A DNA stretch of 30,374 nucleotides from JBPOIC01 sp052034865 (lineage in GTDB: Bacteria; UBA10199; JADFYH01), in assembly GCA_052034865.1 (NCBI GenBank), contig JBPOIC010000032.1, positions 1 to 30,374 of the forward strand. Direction: 5' to 3'. A program made the translations under genes and the position numbers. The notes beneath the pieces are model-generated. The model ran no database searches, had not been told where the DNA came from, and saw only the letters and a list, made by a program, of their open reading frames with translations. This document shows positions 6,753 through 13,886 of the stretch, in pieces. Within the stretch, counting starts at the first letter, position 1. Each line of letters starts with the position of its first letter.

Positions 6753-8579
6753 ATGGAGACAGTTTGGGAGAGCTCCGATTTAAACCATCCTCGAAAACAA
6801 ATGCGCCGCTTAAGCTGGATGTCTCTGAATGGTTTGTGGCGATTTCAGTTTGATGATCTCTTTCATTTTTCGCATCCTTCAGAAATCAAGGCGTGGGAGA
6901 TGAAGATCGAAGTTCCCTTCGCGCCCGAATCAGAAAAAAGTGGAATCGCTGATCAGGGCTTTCATTATCGATGTTGGTACCAAAGAGACTTCAAGGTGCC
7001 TGTTCTCTCAGGGCGTCGTCTTTTTCTGAACTTTGGTGCTGTCGACTACGCCGCGAAGGTCTGGGTGAATGAGCACTATGTCGGTGCTCACGATGGAGGC
7101 CATACGCCTTTTTCTTTCGACATCACTTCCGTGCTTAAAAAAGAGGGGATTCAAACCGTGACTGTCTGTGCAGCAGACGATCCGCTCGATCTGACAAAAC
7201 CCCGAGGTAAGCAGGATTGGCATTTAAAGCCTCACAGTATCTGGTACCCGAGAACCACTGGCATCTGGCAAACCGTTTGGTTAGAAGAGGTGCCCGAGAT
7301 TTACATCGACCAGATCCGCTGGGAGCCGCATCTGGAGCGCTTCGAGATCGGTTGTGAAATTTGCATTGCAGGGAATGATCAGAAAAATCTCCATCTTCAA
7401 ATAACCCTGACAGCTAAAGATCAGCTTCTGGTCAATGACAGCTATGAAGTGATTTCAGGGGAAATCCACCGCCGGATTGCGCTCTCAGATCCTGGGGTCG
7501 ATGATTATCGGAACGAGCTTTTGTGGAGTCCTGAAAAGCCAACGTTGATTCAGGCCCAGATTCGGCTTTTTCAAAAAGAGACGTGCATCGATGAAGTTCA
7601 ATCCTATACAGCCTTAAGGAGTGTCGCCACTCAACAAGATCGATTTGTTTTAAACGGCAGACCGTATTTCATGCGCCTGCTCCTTGATCAAGGTTACTGG
7701 CCGGAAACCCTGATGACACCAGGATCAGAAGACGTCATCCGCAGGGACATCGCGTTGATCAAAGCCGCCGGTTTCAATGGGGTGCGCAAACATCAAAAAA
7801 TCGAGGATCCCAATTTTTTGTACTGGGCCGACGTGATGGGTCTGTTGGTCTGGGAGGAAATGCCCAGCGCGTATCGCTTTACGACGAATTCGGTGGAGAG
7901 AGTAGCTCGGGAGTGGATCGAGGTGATCGATCGTGATTACAACCATCCTTGCGTGATTGTCTGGGTTCCGTTTAACGAATCCTGGGGTGTGCCAGATCTT
8001 CCCCAGAAAGTGGCGCATCAGCATTGCGTGCAGGCGATGTATCACCTCACAAAGACGTTAGATGCAACCCGACCGGTGATTGGCAACGATGGCTGGGAGA
8101 GTACGGCGACCGACATTTTAGGGATTCACGACTATGACAGAAATCCTTCCCGTTTGATTTTTAAATACGGTCGCGAAGTTCCCATCACCGATCTTCTCAA
8201 TAGAAAAAGATCCGGTGGACGCCTTTTGACACTCGAGGGCTATCCTCACACAGGACAGCCAGTCGTTCTCACAGAGTTTGGAGGGATTGCCTACGTCGAT
8301 CCATCCAAAAACAAAAATGTTCAGAGTTGGGGATATTCGGTGGAGACAAGTAGTAAACAATTACAAAAAAAATATCGCGAGCTGATGACCGCCGTGAACC
8401 AGATCGATCTGTTCAGCGGATTTTGTTACACCCAATTTGTCGATACCTTTCAGGAAGCGAATGGACTTTTCTACCCGGATCGCATGCCGAAATTTCCCCT
8501 CGAAGAGATAAGAGCCGCAACGCTCGGAGGCGAGGCTCACGAAGAGCTCACCGCCACCCCAGGCCCGTCGGCGGGTTGA
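6753..8579 (+). CDS. Glycoside hydrolase family 2 enzyme (beta-galactosidase/glucuronidase type)
   Basis: The 608-residue protein has the GH2 layout: an N-terminal sugar-binding jelly roll (about 20-180, with LNGLWRFQFD and PRTTGIWQTVWLE), an immunoglobulin-like middle (about 185-290) and a C-terminal TIM barrel. The putative acid/base is Glu409 in FNESWG and the nucleophile Glu508 in LTEFGG. There is no signal peptide, suggesting a cytoplasmic enzyme. AAGGA lies 6 bases before the ATG. It is divergent from the glycosyltransferase-glf-galE operon, so it may belong to the same sugar pathway. The sugar specificity (galactoside, glucuronide, mannoside or other) cannot be told from the residues visible. 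It is shorter than LacZ and lacks the C-terminal domain of that enzyme. Confidence 0.9.
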   Translation: METVWESSDLNHPRKQMRRLSWMSLNGLWRFQFDDLFHFSHPSEIKAWEMKIEVPFAPESEKSGIADQGFHYRCWYQRDFKVPVLSGRRLFLNFGAVDYAAKVWVNEHYVGAHDGGHTPFSFDITSVLKKEGIQTVTVCAADDPLDLTKPRGKQDWHLKPHSIWYPRTTGIWQTVWLEEVPEIYIDQIRWEPHLERFEIGCEICIAGNDQKNLHLQITLTAKDQLLVNDSYEVISGEIHRRIALSDPGVDDYRNELLWSPEKPTLIQAQIRLFQKETCIDEVQSYTALRSVATQQDRFVLNGRPYFMRLLLDQGYWPETLMTPGSEDVIRRDIALIKAAGFNGVRKHQKIEDPNFLYWADVMGLLVWEEMPSAYRFTTNSVERVAREWIEVIDRDYNHPCVIVWVPFNESWGVPDLPQKVAHQHCVQAMYHLTKTLDATRPVIGNDGWESTATDILGIHDYDRNPSRLIFKYGREVPITDLLNRKRSGGRLLTLEGYPHTGQPVVLTEFGGIAYVDPSKNKNVQSWGYSVETSSKQLQKKYRELMTAVNQIDLFSGFCYTQFVDTFQEANGLFYPDRMPKFPLEEIRAATLGGEAHEELTATPGPSAG

Positions 8580-9156
8580 GGGGGTTCGCTGGATAAACGA
8601 ATATCTTTTATATCTTTTGGGGCGTTATTTTTTAAGCCCGCCTGTTGTCTTTGGTTTCAACTCGCCCTTGAATAACAAAGAAAGTTCGATCCAATTATCG
8701 ATGGATAGGAGGTGAGTCTCATGTGTTTAAATTTTTCTGCATTCGTTTTTAGCGCTGCGAGTGAGTCTAAAAATGGATCCCGTCCCAGACCTAGAGATGT
8801 GGGAGTTTCCAACAAACTGCCCGGTTCTCAAGAGGTAAGGCAGCAAAAGGACGTTCAGTTCAGACGGGAGCAAATAAGATCAGGAAGAAAGAGCAACAGG
8901 AAGTAGACTTCAAACGACGACAAGTTGCTGGTTGAGAGATTTGAGTTTGTATTTCATATTTTCATCCTGTAGAAAATCTTTACCCATTTATCTTAATCTG
9001 ATCGTGTTCATTTTCGAAAGAGTCCCTGGACACAGAACCCAGCATCCTGGAAAAAAGAGGGTCAATCCTTTCGAATCATCAGCGATGAAATATTAACCGA
9101 ACTTCCAAAAACCTTCTCCACGAAGCAATAGGAGAGCTGTATTTTTGTAATTTCTC
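8580..9156. other. 577-base intergenic region between GH2 gene and xerD
   Basis: No RNA gene, transposon or repeat array is recognised here on either strand. The only open frame with a good ribosome site is the doubtful small ORF at 8721-8906. The stretch before it is AT-rich with no clear intrinsic terminator for the GH2 gene. 8907-9156 holds no supported feature; AGGAG at 9129-9133 is too far from the xerD ATG to serve it well. Confidence 0.6.
8721..8906 (+). CDS. Doubtful small ORF with a strong ribosome-binding site
   Basis: A 61-codon frame starts at an ATG with a full AGGAGG 8 bases upstream, the best Shine-Dalgarno in the region; a GTG three codons earlier is less likely. The product starts MCLNFSAFVFSAASES, then becomes polar and basic, ending RSGRKSNRK. 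It has many AGA/AGG arginine codons, unlike the neighbouring genes. No family is recognised. It may be a real small protein, a leader peptide, or a chance frame behind a chance purine run. Confidence 0.3.
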   Translation: MCLNFSAFVFSAASESKNGSRPRPRDVGVSNKLPGSQEVRQQKDVQFRREQIRSGRKSNRK

Positions 9157-10050
9157 ATGGCACTGTCTTTTCACCTAGAGATCGATCTGTTTTTAAATTT
9201 CATCCGCCTGGATAAAGGGCTGTCCTCCAACACCATTGAAGCATATAGTCGCGACCTTCAGATTTTTTTAAGATTTGCGGAATCAAAAAAACTTTCTTTG
9301 GATTCAATCAAATCTTTCCATTTACTTGATTATTTTACCCAGCTTCAGAATCAGGGAATAAGCGTGCGTTCGCGTGTCCGCTCGCAGGTGAGTCTGCGCC
9401 AGTTTTTCCGCTTTTTACTGCAGGAAGAAAAAATTCGGGACAATCCTGTTGAAAATCTCGACATGCCTCGAATAGGTCGAAAACTGCCCGTATGGCTGAA
9501 TCTTTCAGAGGTCGAGAGTTTGCTTCAGGCTCCAAGTCCAGAAACAGTTCTTGGCCTTCGTGACCGCGCCATGTTGGAGCTCATGTACGCCTCGGGGTTG
9601 AGGGTTTCAGAGCTTGTGGGGTTACGCATTGATCAGATTTATCTCACGGAGGGATATTTAAGAACTTTGGGGAAAGGCTCGAAAGAAAGGCTGGTGCCTC
9701 TCGGACGCTCGGCAGCCCAGGCAATTCGCGAGTATCAGGTGCGTTCGCGTCCGAAACTTTTAAAAGGTAAGGAAATCCCTTATTTGTTTGTCTCACAAAA
9801 ACGCACCCCCCTCACGCGCCATCAATTCTGGAAACTCATCAAGACTTACGCCTTAAAAGTGGGTATCCAAAAACATCTTTCGCCGCACACGCTCCGCCAC
9901 TCGTTTGCGACCCACCTGCTCGAGCGTGGAGCCGACCTGCGCGCCGTTCAGACGCTCCTCGGTCATGCCGATATTTCCACGACCCAAATCTACACGCACA
10001 TCGAAACCTCGCGGTTAAAAGAAATCGTCAAGCTGCACCCTCGCGGATAA
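9157..10050 (+). CDS. xerD: Site-specific tyrosine recombinase XerD
   Basis: XerD, with XerC, resolves chromosome dimers at dif during division. The 297-residue product has the N-terminal SAM-like DNA-binding domain (about 5-90) and a catalytic domain with the full set: Arg149 (ASGLRVSEL), Lys173 (GKGSKERLVPLG), His244 and Arg247 (SPHTLRHSF), His270 (LLGHADIST) and Tyr279 (QIYTH). The C-terminus ends KLHPRG, as is common in XerD rather than XerC, though the split is not certain. A stop codon two codons upstream forces the start at 9157 or later. No good Shine-Dalgarno precedes the ATG. The next gene follows after 8 bases. It is of ordinary housekeeping length and not linked to the fragment at 2-175. 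Confidence 0.9.
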   Translation: MALSFHLEIDLFLNFIRLDKGLSSNTIEAYSRDLQIFLRFAESKKLSLDSIKSFHLLDYFTQLQNQGISVRSRVRSQVSLRQFFRFLLQEEKIRDNPVENLDMPRIGRKLPVWLNLSEVESLLQAPSPETVLGLRDRAMLELMYASGLRVSELVGLRIDQIYLTEGYLRTLGKGSKERLVPLGRSAAQAIREYQVRSRPKLLKGKEIPYLFVSQKRTPLTRHQFWKLIKTYALKVGIQKHLSPHTLRHSFATHLLERGADLRAVQTLLGHADISTTQIYTHIETSRLKEIVKLHPRG

Positions 10051-10058
10051 GAAAAAAT

Positions 10059-10388
10059 ATGAAAACGATTTTGTTACTCCTCATCTCCAATATCTTCATG
10101 ACCTTTGCGTGGTACGGTCATCTCAAGTTCCGCTCTTATCCACTGGGGAAGGTGATTCTTGTGAGCTGGGGAATAGCCTTTTTGGAATACTGCTTTCAGG
10201 TGCCTGCCAATCGAATCGGTTCTTACCAATTCTCCGCAGCTCAGCTAAAAATTATCCAGGAGGTGATTACCCTCGCTGTCTTTGCGATTTTTTCGGTGCT
10301 TTATCTGAAAGAAGATCTGAAATGGAACTATCTGGTAGGGTTTGGGATGATGGTTGGGGCGGTGTTTTTCGTGTTTAAAAAGTGGTGA
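10059..10388 (+). CDS. DUF486 / DMT-type small membrane protein
   Basis: The 109-residue protein has four predicted membrane helices (about 2-18, 30-48, 66-84 and 89-106) and the DUF486 family signature FAWYGHLK near the N-terminus, with EYCFQVPANRIG after the second helix. Members resemble half-size drug/metabolite transporter proteins; no substrate is known. It starts 8 bases after xerD and is probably co-transcribed with it. At its 3' end an AT-rich inverted repeat (10377-10383 with 10392-10398) sits between this gene and the convergent OsmC-family gene and may act as a weak two-way terminator. Confidence 0.85.
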   Translation: MKTILLLLISNIFMTFAWYGHLKFRSYPLGKVILVSWGIAFLEYCFQVPANRIGSYQFSAAQLKIIQEVITLAVFAIFSVLYLKEDLKWNYLVGFGMMVGAVFFVFKKW

Positions 10389-10396
10389 GGTACTTT

Positions 10397-10804
10397 TTAG
10401 AGCCACTCAAACCTTGTCACAATCTCTATCTCCGGATGAAGGGATTGATGGACGGGGCAGGTGTGTGCAGTGCGTTCTAAAAGTTTGCGATCTTTTTCAT
10501 CGGTAATCCCGGGAATTTTAAGAAACACCTCGATTTTCCCGATTCGACGGATGGGTTTGTCGATCATGTGTTTTTGAACGGTGATTTCCATGCCTTTCAA
10601 ATTGAGCTGATGACGATCAGCTACAATCCCCATCACCGTTGCCATGCATGCTCCAAGACCCGTGGCCACCAAGTCGCTGGGTGAAAAACTTTCTCCCTTG
10701 CCGTGATTGTCAACGGGAGCATCGGTGTTAAGACTCGTTCCTGAAGGGGTGTGGGTTGCGTGAACACGAAGCTCGCCTGCATATTGAAGCTTAATTTTGA
10801 CCAT
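10397..10804 (-). CDS. OsmC/Ohr-family peroxiredoxin-like protein
   Basis: The 135-residue cytoplasmic protein belongs to the OsmC superfamily, thiol peroxidases that reduce organic hydroperoxides. The two family cysteines are present: Cys53 in GLGACMATVMG and Cys116 in AHTCPVHQSLHPEI. The block ESFSPSDLVATGL also fits. It resembles the YhfA-like OsmC subgroup more than classical Ohr, so its true substrate is uncertain. AAGGA lies 8 bases before the ATG. It stands alone, convergent with the DUF486 gene and divergent from the Nudix gene, with an 81-base spacer that must hold both promoters. Confidence 0.88.
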   Translation of the reverse strand: MVKIKLQYAGELRVHATHTPSGTSLNTDAPVDNHGKGESFSPSDLVATGLGACMATVMGIVADRHQLNLKGMEITVQKHMIDKPIRRIGKIEVFLKIPGITDEKDRKLLERTAHTCPVHQSLHPEIEIVTRFEWL

Positions 10805-10885
10805 GCGTGAGATCCTTTCCTAACTTAAAAAAATCATTAAGATGCTATTTGCAAGCTTTATCACAAACAGATTCAAGGGAAAGCC

Positions 10886-11395
10886 ATGATTATCCATCAA
10901 GGAAAATACATTCGAGTTATTTCAAAAGACGGATGGGAATTTGTTGAGAGGACTCACTCTCAAGAAGCGGTTGTGATCCTAGCCAAAACAGAGGATGAAA
11001 AGGTGATTCTGATAGAGCAGTTTCGAGTTCCTCTCAATGCCTGGGTGATTGAGTTTCCCGCGGGTTTGCTCAAAGATCCCGAGGCCCCGGCCGATGAGAA
11101 TGTCGAAGATGCGGCAAGACGTGAACTCCTCGAGGAAACCGGCTATGAAGCGCATCACATGGAGCGCGTAATCGCAGGTCCCCCGAGCCCGGGCTTAAGC
11201 AATGAAGTCGCGATTTTTTACCGAGCGAGATCCCTGGAGAAAAAAACGGAGGGCGGAGGAGTCGGAGGGGAGAAAATTACTGTTCATACCGTTCCGATTC
11301 AAACCGTGGATCTTTGGCTTGGTGAAATGGAAAAAAAGGGCTGTTGGATAGACCCAAAAGTCTTTGCAGGGCTCTACTTTTTAGCCCGCCCATAA
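10886..11395 (+). CDS. Nudix hydrolase, probable ADP-ribose pyrophosphatase type
   Basis: The 169-residue protein has a Nudix fold that hydrolyses nucleoside diphosphates linked to another moiety. FPAGLL leads into the box, whose helix reads ENVEDAARRELLEETGY, with the catalytic REXXEE and closing glycine intact. The segment between the first glycine and the helix is longer than the strict Nudix spacing. VILIEQFRVPLNAWVIEFPAG upstream of the box matches the ADP-ribose/NudF subgroup. AGGGA precedes the ATG. The gene is convergent with the metallopeptidase gene, 33 bases away. Substrate assignment is by family resemblance only. Confidence 0.88.
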   Translation: MIIHQGKYIRVISKDGWEFVERTHSQEAVVILAKTEDEKVILIEQFRVPLNAWVIEFPAGLLKDPEAPADENVEDAARRELLEETGYEAHHMERVIAGPPSPGLSNEVAIFYRARSLEKKTEGGGVGGEKITVHTVPIQTVDLWLGEMEKKGCWIDPKVFAGLYFLARP

Positions 11396-11428
11396 ATAGG
11401 TTTTTCACTTGAAGTGCTGGTCTTCTCC

Positions 11429-13492
11429 TTAAGGAGTTAACAGAGAGGCATCCAGCTCTTCCATAAAATTTGCCCTTAAAATATTTTCGATCTGGGCTTT
11501 ACTCATCCAACCTTGCTGAATCAGATAACGTCCCAGCGTTTGGGGGGCAAGCTTTGCATCTGTTGACAGCCGCCAATCGGGGTAACTGACATCAACCGGA
11601 TATCCAATTTCAGGGAATTCGGTTGTTTCGCATTCCGGGCAGAAAGAATTGAGGGCGTTTAAAAACTGAAGATAGGAAATCGATTCGGTTTTTGGGCTCA
11701 CATCGGCGGAGTATTGAAGTTTTATTTCAAATAAATTTCCATTCGCATCGACCAGCTTTTCATCTGCACCCGATCCCTGAATAAAAACAGTCCCATCCAG
11801 AATGCGTCCAACCGTCGCGAGATAGTTCGGGTAATACCAGATTCCCGCGCGGGTTGCTCCATAAGTTCCATGAGTGATGTCGGGATTGGTTGCAAGAAGA
11901 TCACAGGTGAAAGTGGTGTATCGGGATTCATTGTTTGAAGTGTCCCAGGTTCCGACAGGAGGAAATTTTTCTTTCAGCCGATAAAGGGCGTTGTAGCGCT
12001 TATTCCACTCCGTCGACCCTTCGGTGATTTTCCTTTCGTTCATGTGATAGCGAAAATGGTGGTAGGCACAATGATCGGCCGAGTTTGCGGGAACGGGAAT
12101 GGGATCACATGCAGGATCCAGATCCCAGGGAGTGCTGGTCTGCAAAGGGTTTCCTCCAGGCGTGTTTTCAAGGCTGGAGATCCATCCTTCATTGCAGCCA
12201 TTGACGAGGTACTGACTCAGCGTTGAGGGGATTCCTTCCACAAAGGCCTCTCCCATTTCCTGAAGCTGATCGGATGTATGGATAGTGTTGTGTAAAATGT
12301 TGTTTGCATCAATGCTTGCAGATGCAAAGAGATTGTCTGAGATGGGATGAAACATGGAGGAAGAGCTGGGAGCATAGGCAAAATGAATGGTATGACCAAA
12401 TTCATGAGCCAGTGGATTGATCGAGGTGCCCCATAAGGTTACATTTTTTTTCGGGCGGACCATGCCTACATGGCCCGGGTAGGCCGCCGAGGCATTCTCA
12501 CCCAGAAAACCCAAAGTAAAACAGTTCATACAGTTTTCGGAAACGTTTTTGACGAAGATTTCACGATATTCACTGGCCTGGTTGGCATTCAGAAAAATCT
12601 TTTTCAGGCGATCGTGGAGCTCAATCAAATCCTGCCACTGTTGAAGTTCGAGCGAGAAAATTCCTAAAAGGTTTGATGGAGTTCCCTCAAAAGTCAGGGG
12701 AGGGATGGAGCTGACCGATTCAGAGACCCTGGAAGGGAGAATGACATTGCCCAGGTCCAAAAGACTGCTTTTTTGCGCAGCTTTCGAAAAGGGAATTTTC
12801 CGATGAAAGACAGGATAGACGTAATGGTGCATCTGATTGTCGAATTGTTGAAGAAGCGAATAGACGGGGGATCCGAAATCAATGGGATAGAGAGAAGAAA
12901 TGTCAGCCCTATCCCACAGGGCACGGATCTGGCCGAAATGAAGTATGTTCAGGCTGTTCGGGCTCTCCTGACCTTTGGCTTCATAATGAAGAATGGCCCG
13001 TACGGAGATAAAATCCGGATCTTCCTTGCGACATTGAGTGGGGGTTTTTACCTCAAAATAACCTCCCAGATCACTCTGGCTTGTTGAGGGATTCGGACAG
13101 GTGCAGCTAAAGACCCCCGTCGTCGCCTGGATGCATTTGTTATAACCATAGGCGACTTCTACGCTCGCCGTGAGAGGGCGCAGCGATTCTGGATAGATTT
13201 GATTATTATCGGGATAGGCAGTACCGGTTTGAGGATCAAAAATTCTGCGGAAGAGATTGCACTGGAGCTGAGAGGTGTTCATGCTATCAGTGTAGTTAGT
13301 ACTGTTACAGGACCCAGTATTGAAAAAGGCGAGACGCCCTTTGATTTTAGCAAGTTGGATTGAGATGTTCGATCCTGAAGAAGGAGCAACGACGGGTTTA
13401 TCAATGCCAAGATTGCTCACCCCTCCTGCATGGGCAGATTGAAGGAAGGTGGAAAAAAGACAAAAGGTGAATAAGAAGAGAAGTTTTTTCAT
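11429..13492 (-). CDS. Secreted HEFGH metallopeptidase-like protein
   Basis: The 687-residue protein begins with a Sec signal peptide (MKKLLFLFTFCLFSTFLQSAHA, cut near residue 22). The mature part is rich in Ser, Asn and Cys, with pairs such as CTC (130-132) and CMNC (321-324). INPLAHEFGHTIH holds an HExxH zinc motif at 363-367 (His363, Glu364, His367). About 50 residues later MGEAFVEGIPS supplies glutamates (415, 419), one of which could be the third zinc ligand as in gluzincin-like peptidases. No named family is recognised beyond this. The ATG at 13492 is preferred to a GTG at 13504 because the signal peptide starts there; neither has a strong ribosome site. It is divergent from the sigma-54-controlled lipoprotein gene. 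Peptidase activity is inferred from the motif alone. Confidence 0.8.
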   Translation of the reverse strand: MKKLLFLFTFCLFSTFLQSAHAGGVSNLGIDKPVVAPSSGSNISIQLAKIKGRLAFFNTGSCNSTNYTDSMNTSQLQCNLFRRIFDPQTGTAYPDNNQIYPESLRPLTASVEVAYGYNKCIQATTGVFSCTCPNPSTSQSDLGGYFEVKTPTQCRKEDPDFISVRAILHYEAKGQESPNSLNILHFGQIRALWDRADISSLYPIDFGSPVYSLLQQFDNQMHHYVYPVFHRKIPFSKAAQKSSLLDLGNVILPSRVSESVSSIPPLTFEGTPSNLLGIFSLELQQWQDLIELHDRLKKIFLNANQASEYREIFVKNVSENCMNCFTLGFLGENASAAYPGHVGMVRPKKNVTLWGTSINPLAHEFGHTIHFAYAPSSSSMFHPISDNLFASASIDANNILHNTIHTSDQLQEMGEAFVEGIPSTLSQYLVNGCNEGWISSLENTPGGNPLQTSTPWDLDPACDPIPVPANSADHCAYHHFRYHMNERKITEGSTEWNKRYNALYRLKEKFPPVGTWDTSNNESRYTTFTCDLLATNPDITHGTYGATRAGIWYYPNYLATVGRILDGTVFIQGSGADEKLVDANGNLFEIKLQYSADVSPKTESISYLQFLNALNSFCPECETTEFPEIGYPVDVSYPDWRLSTDAKLAPQTLGRYLIQQGWMSKAQIENILRANFMEELDASLLTP

Positions 13493-13643
13493 AGGGTTCG
13501 CCACTTTCTGGTTTGGGTTGATAAAATCTCGATCTTTTTTCCGTTTCGGTCATTCTAACTTACAATTGTGCTCTTCTCAAAAAGTCCTCACTGAAATTTG
13601 CCGAGAAAAAATCCTAAAAACATGTCCTTACAGAATCCTCTCC

Positions 13644-13677
13644 GGACTGTTTTAAAGAACACTTCGGCCTGGACTGT
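13644..13677 (+). repeat. Direct repeat GGACTGT x2, possible upstream activator site
   Basis: GGACTGTTTTA (13644) and GGACTGTATTA (13671) are spaced 27 bases start to start and lie 130-165 bases upstream of the sigma-54 promoter. That is the usual distance and phasing range for NtrC-type enhancer sites, but most such sites are inverted rather than direct repeats, so the role is only suggested. Confidence 0.3.
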
Positions 13678-13808
13678 ATTATCGGATCATCTTCAAAAGG
13701 GTTGCTTCTTACCTGATAGGCGAGAAAATTTTGTCGCATCTCGGCATGATTTTCAGGGGCCTCTTTCTGAACCGAAGTCATTTCAATCACTTAAATAAAG
13801 ACATTTTT

Positions 13809-13824
13809 TGGCACTTCGATTGCT
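13809..13824 (+). promoter_or_regulatory. Sigma-54 (RpoN) -24/-12 promoter
   Basis: TTGGCAC, five bases (TTCGA), then TTGCT matches the RpoN consensus TGGCAC-N5-TTGCW at every defined position, including the invariant GG and GC with 10 bases between them. The expected start is near 13835, giving a leader of about 52 bases to the ATG at 13887. AAGGAGG is present just before that ATG. Transcription from such a promoter needs an AAA+ activator. Confidence 0.8.
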
Positions 13825-13886
13825 CATCTCCGACCAGGTAACTTCAAACCATCACAACTCAATTCAATCCTGATTAAGGAGGAACT

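Larger units (their letters stand above)
13493..13886. other. 394-base divergent regulatory region between metallopeptidase and lipoprotein genes
   Basis: No convincing gene lies here; short open frames lack ribosome sites and protein-like composition. It holds the sigma-54 promoter at 13809-13824 and a pair of GGACTGT direct repeats at 13644 and 13671, where an enhancer-binding protein could sit. No clear sigma-70 promoter was found for the minus-strand metallopeptidase. Confidence 0.6.

Noticed and set aside
8640..8720. Structured RNA or riboswitch before the small ORF
   Set aside because: Only a weak 5-bp CTTTG/CAAAG pairing is visible and no known riboswitch core is recognised.
9155..9175. 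TGGCAC at the xerD start as a sigma-54 promoter
   Set aside because: It lies inside the coding start and the -12 part lacks the G of GC.
11405..11447. Terminator between the Nudix and metallopeptidase genes
   Set aside because: The palindromes CACTTGAAGTG and CTCCTTAAGGAG have very short loops and no T-run in the right place on either strand.
13449..13798. Two short + strand open frames before the lipoprotein gene
   Set aside because: One overlaps the metallopeptidase signal peptide on the other strand; neither has a ribosome site or protein-like composition.
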